A stretch of 64,000 nt of DNA from Morella rubra. Lineage: Eukaryota; Streptophyta; Magnoliopsida; Fagales; Myricaceae. The DNA lies in assembly GCA_003952965.2 (NCBI GenBank), contig CM025856.1, positions 4,618,517 through 4,682,516 of the forward strand, given 5' to 3'. Shown one piece after another: positions 25,451-35,439 of the stretch (positions within the stretch are counted from its first letter, which is position 1; each line of letters begins with the position of its first letter). The notes below the pieces were generated by a model. It did no database searches and was not told the origin of the DNA. It saw nothing but the letters and a program-made list of their open reading frames with translations. The translations under genes and the position numbers were made by a program.

Positions 25451-26054
25451 CATAAATAATTTTTTTCTGCAAGTGGCCCTACGATCTACCATTTTCTCTA
25501 GCTGTTGATGTATCCCTTTCATCCTCTGTGAAAGATTTGAAAGATCCGCAGGTAACATCTAGATTTCCCATTGTCAATCAGTACCAATTATAATTGTGAA
25601 AGTGGGGTAGTGACGTTATGAATGGTGCGAGTAAAGGTCCCACGAAGATGAATCCAAAAAAGGAAATAGCATCATCTGCTAGAGTAATGGCTAATTTATT
25701 GGCTGCCGCTTCTGCAATTCCAAGGACATTCTAATCCCGTGCAAGTCTTCAAGTCCAGACTGTGTAGATGCAGTAAAGGACCAAATTTTTTACTTCCCCA
25801 AAAAAGAAGAATAGAAAAACCAAGGTTTGGGCACATTTCAGGTGCTTGTGATATATATTTGCCATTTTATCGATCATTTACTGTGCAAACCCAAAAACAA
25901 TGGGTCTGTATGAACACTTCAAAATTGGGAGCTCTAGCAAGAAAAGACATGAGAGAGAACGGGATGGCTGAAGCAGTTAGTTGACTATTACTCTTGCACT
26001 GCATATACCTTATTACAGACAAAGGGTGCAAATTCTCTTTGAGCAACAAATGGT

Positions 26055-26285
26055 AAGAGGCCGTTTGTAGCATATTTAAATCTTCCATGTGAAGTGGATG
26101 ATTGAACACTTCAAAATCAAACCCAAGCTGGCAATAACACGAGTTCTCAAGATGTTTCAGTGTTAAATCTAACCTCAACTCTTTGAATCTTGGTAGCGCA
26201 TGTTCGGTTGATAGTGCTGAGTCGTTCACAGCCTAACACTCCCAATAAGAACCTAATCGTGGTCTTCTTTGGCAGAGACAATCTT
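26055..26285 (+). repeat. Diverged direct repeat, copy B
   Basis: The second member of the pair described at 25,206-25,450, in the same orientation and about 0.85 kb further on. It reads tcttccatgtgaagtggatg, then gattgaacacttcaaaatc, and ends near aacctaatcgtggtcttc. No coding function was seen. Confidence 0.6.
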
Positions 26286-27125
26286 TGGGAGGGCTATGGG
26301 TATCTCTTTCTTCTTTTTGTGTAACGGTCCAGCATTAGTTTAGCTAATGACTGGACTAGTAGTTCAATTACGGCAATAAACCTTTGTTGATGATCAGCTG
26401 AGAGGATAGTTATGGCTTTTTTATGTAGCTATAAATACTCTGTAATTTTATTAGGAAGTATGGAAGAACAGAAGAATTGTTTAGCATTTAAGTTTACCTT
26501 TGAAAGCTAGCCACCTCGAATTTGGCCATTGTATTTTCTTTCCATTTTCTTGAAATCCAAACACTTTTCAAATTGGTTAGAAGTGGGATTAAGACTGTCA
26601 ATTCTGTCATGAATGGATACACATCTCTTCAAGATCCAAGGAAACTATATTTCCAAATTCTTGAATCATTCAAGGAATTGGAGAAACTCAACCGTGCACA
26701 AATCTAATGCATCTCCAATTGTATCGAATTAATCAAGGAGGAGCTTGAAGACCTAAAGAAAGAAGAATGCAAAGAAGAAAAAATAGAAGAGGAGATTGAA
26801 GCGATAGACAAAAATTCACAAGTACAAAGAGAAAGAAATGGGTGCATAGAGAAAGGATGCAACAGGGATTCCAGAGGACCGAGAAATTAGCACACGTTCC
26901 CTTGCAGGTCAATGTCTCGGCTGAAAGCATCACCCCACCCCAGAGTGCTTTAAACTACTATCACCACTGATTCTTCAAGAGCGTGAAATAATAAAGAACA
27001 ATAGGAAGCGGAAGCAGAAGAGGAAAAATAAAAAAACGCGTGCTAGAGTGGATTTATCGTTGGTGTGCTGTTGTCAACATGGCTTTCAATCCTGGAGCAA
27101 TTTGTCAGACGGGTAATTTTGACAA

Positions 27126-27815
27126 GTGACAACCCAATTGATTTTAAGTGGAAGAATTAGATTCTTGTGGAGCAGATTTGTGAACCTGGTGCTGTTGAAG
27201 ATGGTGTTACTCTCAACACAAAAGCATTTCAGAATGTCATCTTCTATGTCAATTCAATTGCTGACAAGGGGGGCTCGTGGGGCCAAAGTTTTTGTCACAG
27301 CAGGCCGGTGGCGGTGGTTGAAAAGAAGCTTTGATCTCATCAGTCTATCTCACTCTATGGTTACATAAGGATGCAGTAATTCTGGGATCAACAGCCTCCG
27401 AGGATTGGCAACTCATTGATCCTCTCCCCATCAAATGGCAGAGGTAGGGAGTTGCCCGGTGGAAGTCATCAAAGTCTCATTTATCATTTGATTCATGTCT
27501 TCATAACAGGCGATAATGGAACTATTTGTGTCCAAGGTGACATTTTGTGGAAATGTTTTAGGATTAGAAACCTGAACTATACACGACACCATTTGGTTGA
27601 GTTGAGGAATTCAACAGGGGCTGTCATCTAAAATTTAACCTTCTTGAACTCACCATTCTGGACCATTCACCCACTATATTGTAGGGAAGGAGTTGAGATA
27701 TATATATATATATATATATATATTTTTTTTCCCGCACGACCAGCCAACTTGCTGTCCAAAATGTCACAATTCTTGCTCCTCTGAATTCACCAATCCCATC
27801 TGGATACAGCATAAA
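27126..27815 (+). pseudogene. Polygalacturonase-like (GH28) pseudogene
   Basis: Stretches in different frames read as the N-terminal half of a plant GH28 family protein, the group that attacks pectin in the cell wall. They are GAVEDGVTLNTKAFQNVIFY (from about 27,190), AGRW and SFDLIS (about 27,300), RGRELPGG-HQSLIY, ITGDNGTI, LNYTR-HLVEL-NSTGAVI (27,430-27,630), then LNSPFWTIHP (about 27,640) and AVQNVTILAPLNSP (about 27,745). The order matches the family, but at least four frame changes and internal stops separate the pieces. The C-terminal half with the catalytic aspartates is absent. A (TA)n tract sits between the last two blocks. Start and end are approximate. It is clearly non-functional as written. 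Confidence 0.85.
27698..27723 (+). repeat. (TA)n microsatellite inside the GH28 pseudogene
   Basis: About 13 TA units followed by a T run. It interrupts the pseudogene between the blocks corresponding to FWTIHP and VQNVTILAP, so it arose or expanded after the gene had lost function. Confidence 0.9.
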
Positions 27816-27898
27816 TAAGCTGAAGTTTGATATACGAGGTTGTTTGAAGAGAAAATGAATGAAACGTAACAGCATTAACTTAGCTAAAGGATTGGACT

Positions 27899-28030
27899 TT
27901 TTTTTTTTTAATAAGCAATATTTCATTACTGAAAAAACCAAAGAAAAAGAACAAAGAGTCAAGGGAATCAGCTCCCAAATACACTCAAGGAAAATTAACA
28001 AACAGTTCGAGATTATGGAAAACACAACTC
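27899..28030 (-). repeat. Poly-T-headed interspersed repeat, possible LINE/SINE 3' end
   Basis: A T run followed by aataagcaatatttcatta and an A-rich sequence resembles the short 3' ends of poly-A retroposons read on the minus strand. A similar piece with the same layout lies at 44,588-44,795. No open frame or target-site duplication was identified. Confidence 0.35.
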
Positions 28031-28907
28031 TTCAAAAAATAGTTATGAGCCGTTGTTGATGACCAGCTGATAGAATAGTTATGGGCTTAAGTTGAACTCT
28101 AAGAATTTGTTGGTTAGCTGTTGAAATGGTTGGATCAGGTCGTGAAATAGGAAGTATCCAATAACGGAATAAATGCAGTGGCCCAACTATTTCTCGGAGC
28201 CCAATTGACTGATTCCTTAAATTCAAGCGACTATTCAGCATTGACTACTCTTCTTGGTAGTTTCGTCTGTCCGTGACCTGCGGTCGCGGTGGTTGTTAAC
28301 AGCCTGACACGTCCGATCTTTTTTTTCTATTATTTTTTTTTCTGAGAATAATATTGATTTCTCTCTTCTTTTTTTGCGGAAATGGCGCAAGAAAAGAATG
28401 ATGAATAGTGCTAATAAAATGGAACAAATTCATCTTATCAGATCTGCCTTTTAGCTTAAAATAAAACTATGTTTACATGTCACTTAAATTCTTTCAAATT
28501 TGGTCTTCTTTACAAATTACAACTGTATAGTCAATATATCTAGAAGATTCTATTTAGTCCAATCAAATAAATAAATATTTTACTCTATAGTAATCTAATT
28601 AGAAATAAGAAATATCAAGATATTATTGTGTAACTTACTTGTTCGCTCAATTGAAACTTATATTTTTCACTTTTTTTTTAAAAAAAAAAAAGAGTTTTTT
28701 TTAACCGAATATTTAGATCAATTTGACTAATTTTAAGATTTATACAATCTTTGATCCTACATAATTCAAGTAACTAATTGGTTAACAAATTTTCAAAAGA
28801 TTAATAACACTTAAAAGAATTTAAAATTTTAGAAGACGCATGTTATGCTTAAAAAAAAAAAAAAAAAAGTTTTCACACAGCCGTTCAAGATTCTTGTTTC
28901 TATCGTC

Positions 28908-28913
28908 CACGTG
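28908..28913. promoter_or_regulatory. G-box / ABRE core CACGTG upstream of the LDAP gene
   Basis: The palindrome CACGTG sits in tccacgtggcc about 450 bases before the LDAP start codon. G-boxes bind bZIP and bHLH factors, and LDAP genes in other plants respond to drought and ABA. The link here is an inference from one motif. Confidence 0.4.
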
Positions 28914-29364
28914 GCCAACAGAACAAGTTCAGTGAGACCATAGCCTTACAACCTTGTTGGGTCGTGGGTGCCACAATACAGTGTTCGGCCAAGGAGCAAG
29001 CAAGCGTGCCGATGGTGAGAAATTTGAAATCTTAATCTGTAAGTTTTCTGGGTGAGTGCTTAATCGCGAAGCAGTTAACGCCTGAGCGTTGACGCTGTTA
29101 CCCGCCAATCAAGAAGAAGCCGAAGACGCGTTGCCTCACCGCCCTCTCAACCCAGCCGTTTGTTTCGTTCGTTCCCACAGGTAAATGTGATGTGCCCCAA
29201 TAAACCCCTGATTCCTTCCATCTCCCTATATTAACCCCCTCCCTCATTCCTCTAACGTTTCAGGATTCATATCCATCTGGGTCTGCTACTTCGCTCACAA
29301 AGAACTGAACTTCAAGTTTCTGATTCAGTATCCGCACCTCTCTGCTAATTGCAACAGTGTGATT

Positions 29365-30679
29365 ATGGCGGAGCAAGATTTGAAATCGCAGAATGAGATC
29401 GTACGGGCATCTAATTTATAAGCTTAGATCCTTGTCTTCCAGTTTTGTTCTTGTTTTGTTTTTTTGATAAATGATACGGGTTGTTTCCTTTGTCTCGAAG
29501 TTATTGAAGTTTTATTTTTCTACCTAAAAATTTCTTCGAATCTAATGTTCAGATGTTTATGAGTAATTAGCCCGAATACAATTTTTTTTTGTTTTTGTGG
29601 TTTTTGGGTTGGAAGGCGCAGGAGGAGGAGAAGGAGAAGGAGAGTCTGAAGTACCTGGAGTTCGTGCAGGTGGCAATAATTCAAGTTCTCGTGTACTTCT
29701 CGAACATCTACTGTCTCGCCAAAGACAAGTCCGGTCCTCTGAAGCCCGGGGTCGACACCGTGGAGGACACCGTCAAGAGCGTCGTTGGACCAGTCTACGA
29801 AAAATTCCACGGCGTCCCTATCGAGGTCCTCAAGTACGTGGATCGCAAGGTGAGTGCTTTTAGTACACTGAATTCCCCTTATTATATTATTATCGTCATG
29901 GATTAACATCAGGGTTATCCATAAGCATCCCAATCAGCTTATTTAGTTCACCATCCTTGATATCGTCCCCGTTTTCAATGTCGCCGCTGTCATCAACAAA
30001 TAAACCTGAAGAAAATTTGTTTTCTGGTAATTTTGAACGAAGATGAGACTCTAGGAGATGTCAAGAACCAGTTAGAACTTTCCATTGTTTGGGCTGTAAT
30101 GGGTATTTGATATGTTTCACGAATGATCTCTACTTGCACTTTCCAATTTGGAAGTGGAGGTTCTGTTCGCTTTGTCTCCTCTCACCAGTTATCATTTTTG
30201 GTTTGTTCATCACTTCTTTGCAGGTGGATGCGTCAGTGACTGAATTGGACCGCCGTGTGCCCCCAATCATCAAGCAAGCGTCTTCCCAGGCGTTCTCAGC
30301 TGCTCAAAGCGCCCCAGTGGTAGCTCGATCTGTTGCCTCCGAAGTTAAGCGTGCTGGAGTAGTGGAGACCGCTTCAGGAATCGTCAAGTCTGTGTATATT
30401 AAGTGCGAACCAACCGCTAAGGACCTGTACTCCAAATACGAACCAAAGGCCGAGCAGTGTGCAGTGTTGGCTTGGCGCAAGCTTAATGAGCTCCCTCTAT
30501 TCCCCCTCGTGGCGCAAGTTGTTGTGCCAACCGCAGCCTACTGTTCCGAGATGTACAACCAAACAGTGATTAGTACTGCAGAAAAGGGGTACAAGGTTTC
30601 CTCGTACCTACCCTTGGTACCTACAGAAAGGATTTCTGAGGTCTTCGTTCCCAGTGGAAACGCTGTAGCAGCCCATTGA
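29365..30679 (+). CDS. Lipid-droplet-associated protein, REF/SRPP family
   Basis: Three exons are supported: 29,365-29,400, 29,616-29,849 and 30,224-30,679, all with GT-AG introns, giving 241 residues. The family coats cytosolic lipid droplets in leaves and other tissues and helps keep them stable; in rubber plants its members coat rubber particles. The REF domain covers most of the protein. Family blocks visible include [100 protein letters not shown] and [14 protein letters not shown]. Exon 2 could instead begin six bases later without changing frame. No signal peptide or membrane span is present. Lying between a RALF and a tafazzin gene, it matches Arabidopsis LDAP3 (At3g05500) in position, though the sequence also resembles LDAP1. 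Confidence 0.93.
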
Positions 30680-32080
30680 TGGTTGTTTAAGTAATGTTTG
30701 TTTGTTTTAGGTTTTTGATCACACGATGTCAAACGTGGTGTTTAGCCTTTTTATTGTTCTGTTTCTTGGGATCGTCATCTGTTGAATATGCTATGAGATG
30801 GAACTCTACTATTTTATCAGCGTTATTTCATTCTGAAAGATTATGCTTAATATTCCTAGATCTGATTCATAATCTTAGTCCCTTTTCATCACTTTTATAT
30901 CAGTACTATAAATTCAACTAAAAAAAAAAGCCATTTTTGTGGATTCTGAAGCTGGAACGTAAACTTGAAAGGACTCTTCTGCTTGAAAGTTTGTCGCCAA
31001 AACATCAAAATCAATCTCCCAAAGCGTTCTTTCAGAGGAAGAAAATAGCAGAGGGGGAAAAAAAGATTTGAACCAGAGAGTGATGATGTTTGCAGGGTCT
31101 TCTTTGAAGATTGTTGTTTATCTAACTTTCTTCCACTAATAAGGATCTGAATTGGTATTGTCAACTTCTCTCTACACCCTTTTGGACATACTTCTGTAGC
31201 AAATCCTCCAGAGGTACAGCGCGCAGGGATTTGAATCCAAATACATTATCCACGAGAGAGGCAAACATGTTTGTAGCAGAACTTTCTTGGTCTAAAGGCT
31301 AAGCTACGGAAGCAATAATATAATTGATTTTCTTCTTCTTGGCGACTAACTCGACGTGGGAGCATCGTTCTTTGTAACTAGCAGGACTGGTAAGCTCATT
31401 GATCCACACAGTTGTCCATGTACCAGCTGCCATTACAGCAATGCTGCTCCAAAGATTTTGATCTTGGAAATATAAGATATGGCAGTGGCAAGAAAAAGGA
31501 AAATAATTATATTTGTTTTCCTTCCCTTTCCTAGTTGAAATATTCTAAACAAGGCGGAAAATTCAAAGTACTTCCTTTTAATACTAATCAATTAAGATAG
31601 AGTATAACATAGGAAAGAAACAGCCGAAAAGGGAGGGAAAGAAGCTCAATCCGCACAGGAGGATATCAGGTAACTACCTAAAGAAAGCACTAGCCATATT
31701 TGTACTTTGTCTTTAAAAAAAAAACTAATTAAGGTTGTTCTTAAAACTCATTGGATTGTTATAAAGCCCAATGTGAGGTCCGTATAAAATTCATCTTTTA
31801 TTTCTTTTCTTCTCCCACTCCATGTGAGATTTGGAATATCACATATCATCTTCAAAGTTTGTGTGTTACATATGTCTTCGACCTATTATGGTTGTAATGT
31901 GACATAGATAGACAGGGTTTGGATGAAAAACTTGATGGGAGGACTAGTTTTTTTAACATTATGAAAAACTAATGGAATTTTTTTTTCTTGAATATGAATA
32001 TTTAGATAGTGATTTTTAATTATGTTACAGCCAATTAAGTGTCAAATAGTAAGCTTTTATAATAAAAAAAAAAAAAAAAA
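30680..32080. other. AT-rich spacer between LDAP and the transposon
   Basis: It contains the LDAP 3' flank and then AT-rich DNA with short open frames that show no domain. No RNA gene or clear repeat was recognised. It ends in an A run at 32,062-32,081 that abuts the transposon's left end. Confidence 0.5.
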
Positions 32081-32300
32081 AGGAAAATTGGCAATTTGGT
32101 CACTACGTTTATACCACGTTGACGATTTAGTCACTAGGTTTCATTTTTTTTTACTTTATGGTCACTGAGTCCATACCCGTGTGACGATATGGTCCTTCTG
32201 TATATTCCGTCACTGCATCTAACGGAAATATTGTACACGTCATTATTTTACGACGTCAACATCATATTCAACAAAACACAGTTTCAATTAACCACGTCAT
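32081..32300 (+). repeat. Left terminal inverted repeat of the transposon
   Basis: It pairs with 34,735-34,957 in reverse complement over at least 200 bases, with scattered mismatches. Outermost anchor ggaaaattggcaattt; strongest anchor ggtcactgag followed by cccgtgtgacgatatggtcc. Confidence 0.85.
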
Positions 32301-33184
32301 GTGCCCATTCAACATTTGCTAAACGACATAGTATTTCAAACCTATAAAAAGTGCAGCGTCCCCGTCGTCTACTACCTGCCCAGGAATGGGTCACCAACCT
32401 AAAAACATCGTTGCGTCCCTGTCATCTACTACTTATGCAGGATCTTTCTAGCTTCCTTGGCCACCCCATCTACCACACATCTAAACCCATTGATATGTGA
32501 TGCTCTGAAAATGCTAGAAGGTTTGTGTCCACCAGGGACTAGACCCGTTAATAATTTGCTTTACACCCTGTCTTCTAAGAAACATTTAGAGCAAGGGTCA
32601 AGTTCCTTGAACTCGAGACCTTATGTAAGTTTTGTGCATGAGAAGGGGATCTAGGACATCCTAGATGGAATAGAGAAGAAGCACCGTGCATATAATGACT
32701 TCAATGAAGCCCGCAACAAGAGCTCTTTTTACTTGGTTGCAATACTTGGGAACTTGGCCACAGATGGGTAGCCAACCTGCATAAGAATTTTCATTCTTTC
32801 TGACTTGAGCTATTGCCAAGGCTGCCGAAATGCTTGAAATAAGCAACATGGTGAAAACCTACTCCAAATAATGAATGCATCAGTAGATAATCAGCCCTAT
32901 ATAGGTTTCTCAGCTCTATATTATGTTAGATCAAAGAACTATGATAAAATTCAAGACCTTTTTTGCTCACTGAAAATGCTTCTGAAAATTATGTATACCT
33001 GAAAAGCATTTGTAATTGAAAATGAAGCCAACCATACATTTTCTAAACCCCTAACTAGTTATCATTGTTTCTCGGTGGAGTGTGAAATAAGTAAAAAGCA
33101 AACACAGCTGTAAGAAAGGTTTCTCGGTGGGTTTACCTTATTGAGGGTGACGACTAATCGCCACAACAAACTCTTCAGAGGAAG

Positions 33185-33657
33185 AAAATAAGTATTTAAT
33201 GGCGCGTGCAGGCGGGGCTGAAGAAATTGCTGATAAGAAGGTTGAAGCAGCTCCTGCATGGATTGAAGCTCTAAAGGCCAGTGATAAGGAAATACTGATG
33301 AGGATAGAATTAGCTTAAAGAGAGATCAGAGAGATGAGGATGGAGGAAGAATGAGATGCCTACAGAGCACAAAAGTCACTTTTTGGAAAGCGAATGATGG
33401 AGGGAGGATTCCATAATCGAAGACAGAAACGTGAGAAGAATACAGAAAATGCAGAAGCAGAACATTTGCAACGAGCATTGCCTAGAAACTCTGTGAAAGG
33501 TAATAGCAACGTGACTCCATCCAGGCGAGCCAAGTTTCGGAAGTCTGCCTCCCCAGCAGCTCGACATATTAATTCTTTCACTATTAAGAAGAAGACGAAG
33601 GTGATTCCCAATCTGGCTAAGTTTTTTATTGGTAAAAGGAATGAGAAGGATCTGTGA
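33185..33657 (+). pseudogene. Coding-like cargo fragment inside the transposon
   Basis: One reading frame stays coding-like for about 157 codons despite two in-frame stops (TAA near 33,316 and TGA near 33,352). The translation is highly charged, with a coiled-coil-like first part (VEAAPAWIEALKASDKEILM) and a basic tail (SRRAKFRKSASPAARHINSF). I do not recognise the source gene. A second coding-like fragment lies at 34,500-34,692 (ends DEDSDFSVISRRRNQSWSS then a stop), and a third at 32,440-32,770. They may be captured host gene pieces or decayed transposon genes. Confidence 0.4.
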
Positions 33658-34734
33658 GCCGCCTTAGATTATTCGGGCCTGTCTGTGCCTGTTTACAGAA
33701 GCTCCTTATGCAAGTGATTCCAATCCCGAAAAGAGTTAATGAACTGTTTGACATACTTTAACAGGCAATTGATGTCTTCCTTACAAGTGCTCCTTTTCAA
33801 TGTTTCGTTTTGCTTTACTTGAAAGAAATGAAGCTCCTAGTTCATCGTGGATGCATCTGAGTCTCATACTTTTGAGTTTTGACTTTATAATTTTGGGTTC
33901 AACGTATTTCTGAGGCAATTATACAAGAGAAATGTTTCGAAATGGCCAGAAGCACTTACAATTCCATTTGCGATCACATAAGCACTTACGACAAGCTTTT
34001 AGTAAACAATACAAAGAAGAAGATAAAGAGAAATTCTGCTAGTAAGAATAAAATGATTTGACAAAACAATTTAAGGAACGAACTTGAAGACCGGAGTCTT
34101 GCTATACTTTGCCTTGACAGATACTGTGAAAAAATTAGTTTTTTCATGGCTTGTTGGCATGTAGCCATGACAATTGCAGCTAAAAGGGTGGAACTAAACG
34201 CCAGGAGCCTCAACAGAAGGAGGCATAGCCTTTTGGTCTTGACCCCAAGTTTGAAATTTAATACATAGACATGTTACTATGGTTGGGAACAACATTGCAA
34301 TTGGCCTAGGTGACATCACTGTAGGTTATCTAGGTCTCACACTTTCTTCTATTGTTAAAGCAGACACTTCCTTCGATCTTTTTATTAGTCCCACGCTAAA
34401 TGTTGATTCGATGTGTCGTTTTAGGAGCCACAAAAATGGCTTCGTTTGGCATGACCTCACAGAGAAGATTTCATATGCCCAGCGCACTGCCAAGAGTATG
34501 TTCTCAAAGGGTCGGAGATACTCAGCTCCTACCTGAACCGCAAGTTGCACGAAACGACGTCGTCAAGGTCCCTGAGGCCACCAGAGATGAATAAGTCCGA
34601 CGAGGATTCAGACTTCTCGGTGATCAGCAGGCGAAGGAACCAATCGTGGAGCTCGACTCAGACAGACGAGAGAAGCGACGAAGACGCAGGCTAGTCAAAT
34701 AGATAGAAGAAGAAAAATCAAACGGTGCGTTTTG

Positions 34735-34957
34735 TTTACGCATCAATCATTAGGTTGCTAAGGTGGATAATAGACGTTAAGCTGGGCAAAATGATGATGT
34801 GTACAACATTACCATTAGATGCAGTGACGGAATATGGACGGAAGGACCATATCGTCACACGGGTATGAACTCAGTGACCATAAAGTTAAAAAATAAAACC
34901 TAGCGATTAAATCGTCAGTGTGGTATAAACCTAGTAATCATATTGTCAATTTCCCTA
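34735..34957 (-). repeat. Right terminal inverted repeat of the transposon
   Basis: The reverse complement matches the left repeat in order and spacing. Outer end ttgtcaatttccct at 34,943-34,956, then flanking A-rich sequence. Confidence 0.85.
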
Positions 34958-35439
34958 AAAAAAATAACTGTAAAAATAGTTAAGAGGATAAGTTTTTTTT
35001 TAATATTTACAAAAAAGATTACTTGGTACAGAAAGATGGACAACCAAGGTAGCTGAACTTTTGTTGTTTCTTCCTTTTTTTTTTTTTTTTTTGCGGGAGA
35101 ATTTCTATGAACAAACTATGCAACTGAAATGGTAATAGCATCATACTTGGGCTGGGTTGGAGCATTGGGCTCGGGTTTTCTTTTTCAGTTTTTGGGTAAA
35201 TAGGTTCTGTTTCCTCAGATGATTAACAAACCTAATGCTCTAATGGGCCCAGCACATCAAACCCAAAATGTGGATTGACCGAGTCTAGACATCCATAACC
35301 GACCCACCAGTTTCGGTGCGCCCCACCCAATTTCCATCGCCGCTCCATTTCTGCTTTGTCGAACGAGGAAAACGGTTTTCTCCGATACTCACCACATAAA
35401 GAAACAGTAGCAGGAGCGTAAACCTCAAAGCCAAGAGCC
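34958..35439. other. Spacer and promoter region upstream of CLPR3
   Basis: It includes a T run near 35,078-35,092 and a more GC-rich leader from about 35,270. No TATA box stands out, as is common for plant housekeeping and plastid-protein genes. Confidence 0.4.

Larger units (their letters stand above)
23552..27125. other. Gene-poor spacer with repeats between RALF and the pseudogene
   Basis: No intact gene is supported. It holds a CTT microsatellite (23,781-23,815) and a diverged direct repeat (25,206-25,450 and 26,055-26,285). The stretch from 26,310 to about 26,900 has a TATA-like gctataaatac and a lysine/glutamate-rich broken frame, which looks like old repeat debris, possibly LTR-derived. 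The short open frames show no known domain. Confidence 0.45.
27816..29364. other. Spacer and promoter region upstream of the LDAP gene
   Basis: No gene was seen. A repeat with a poly-T head starts at 27,899. AT-rich DNA with homopolymer runs fills 28,320-28,880. The last 450 bases are GC-richer and carry a G-box at 28,908 and a likely LDAP leader. A possible leader intron runs from ccacag|gtaaatg near 29,181 to gtttcag near 29,263. Confidence 0.5.
32081..34957. mobile_element. Non-autonomous DNA transposon with long TIRs, Mutator-like
   Basis: The ends form long inverted repeats. The left end (32,081 to about 32,300) begins ggaaaattggcaatttggtc and continues with tttataccac-ttgacgattta, ggtcactgagt, atacccgtgtgacgatatgg, and tccgtcactgcatctaa. 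The right end (about 34,735-34,957), reverse-complemented, gives the same order starting agggaaattgacaatat. The repeats extend to roughly 220-250 bases. Both flanks are A-rich (9 A-like bases), which would allow but cannot prove a 9-bp target duplication. The interior (2.4 kb) has no transposase. It has coding-like stretches that end in stops. Long TIRs, no transposase and gene-like cargo suggest a Mutator-like (Pack-MULE type) element. Superfamily is inferred, not shown. Confidence 0.78.

Noticed and set aside
29520-29933. Minus-strand 137-codon frame and an alternate + frame over LDAP exon 2
   Set aside because: Shadows of the LDAP exon in other frames.
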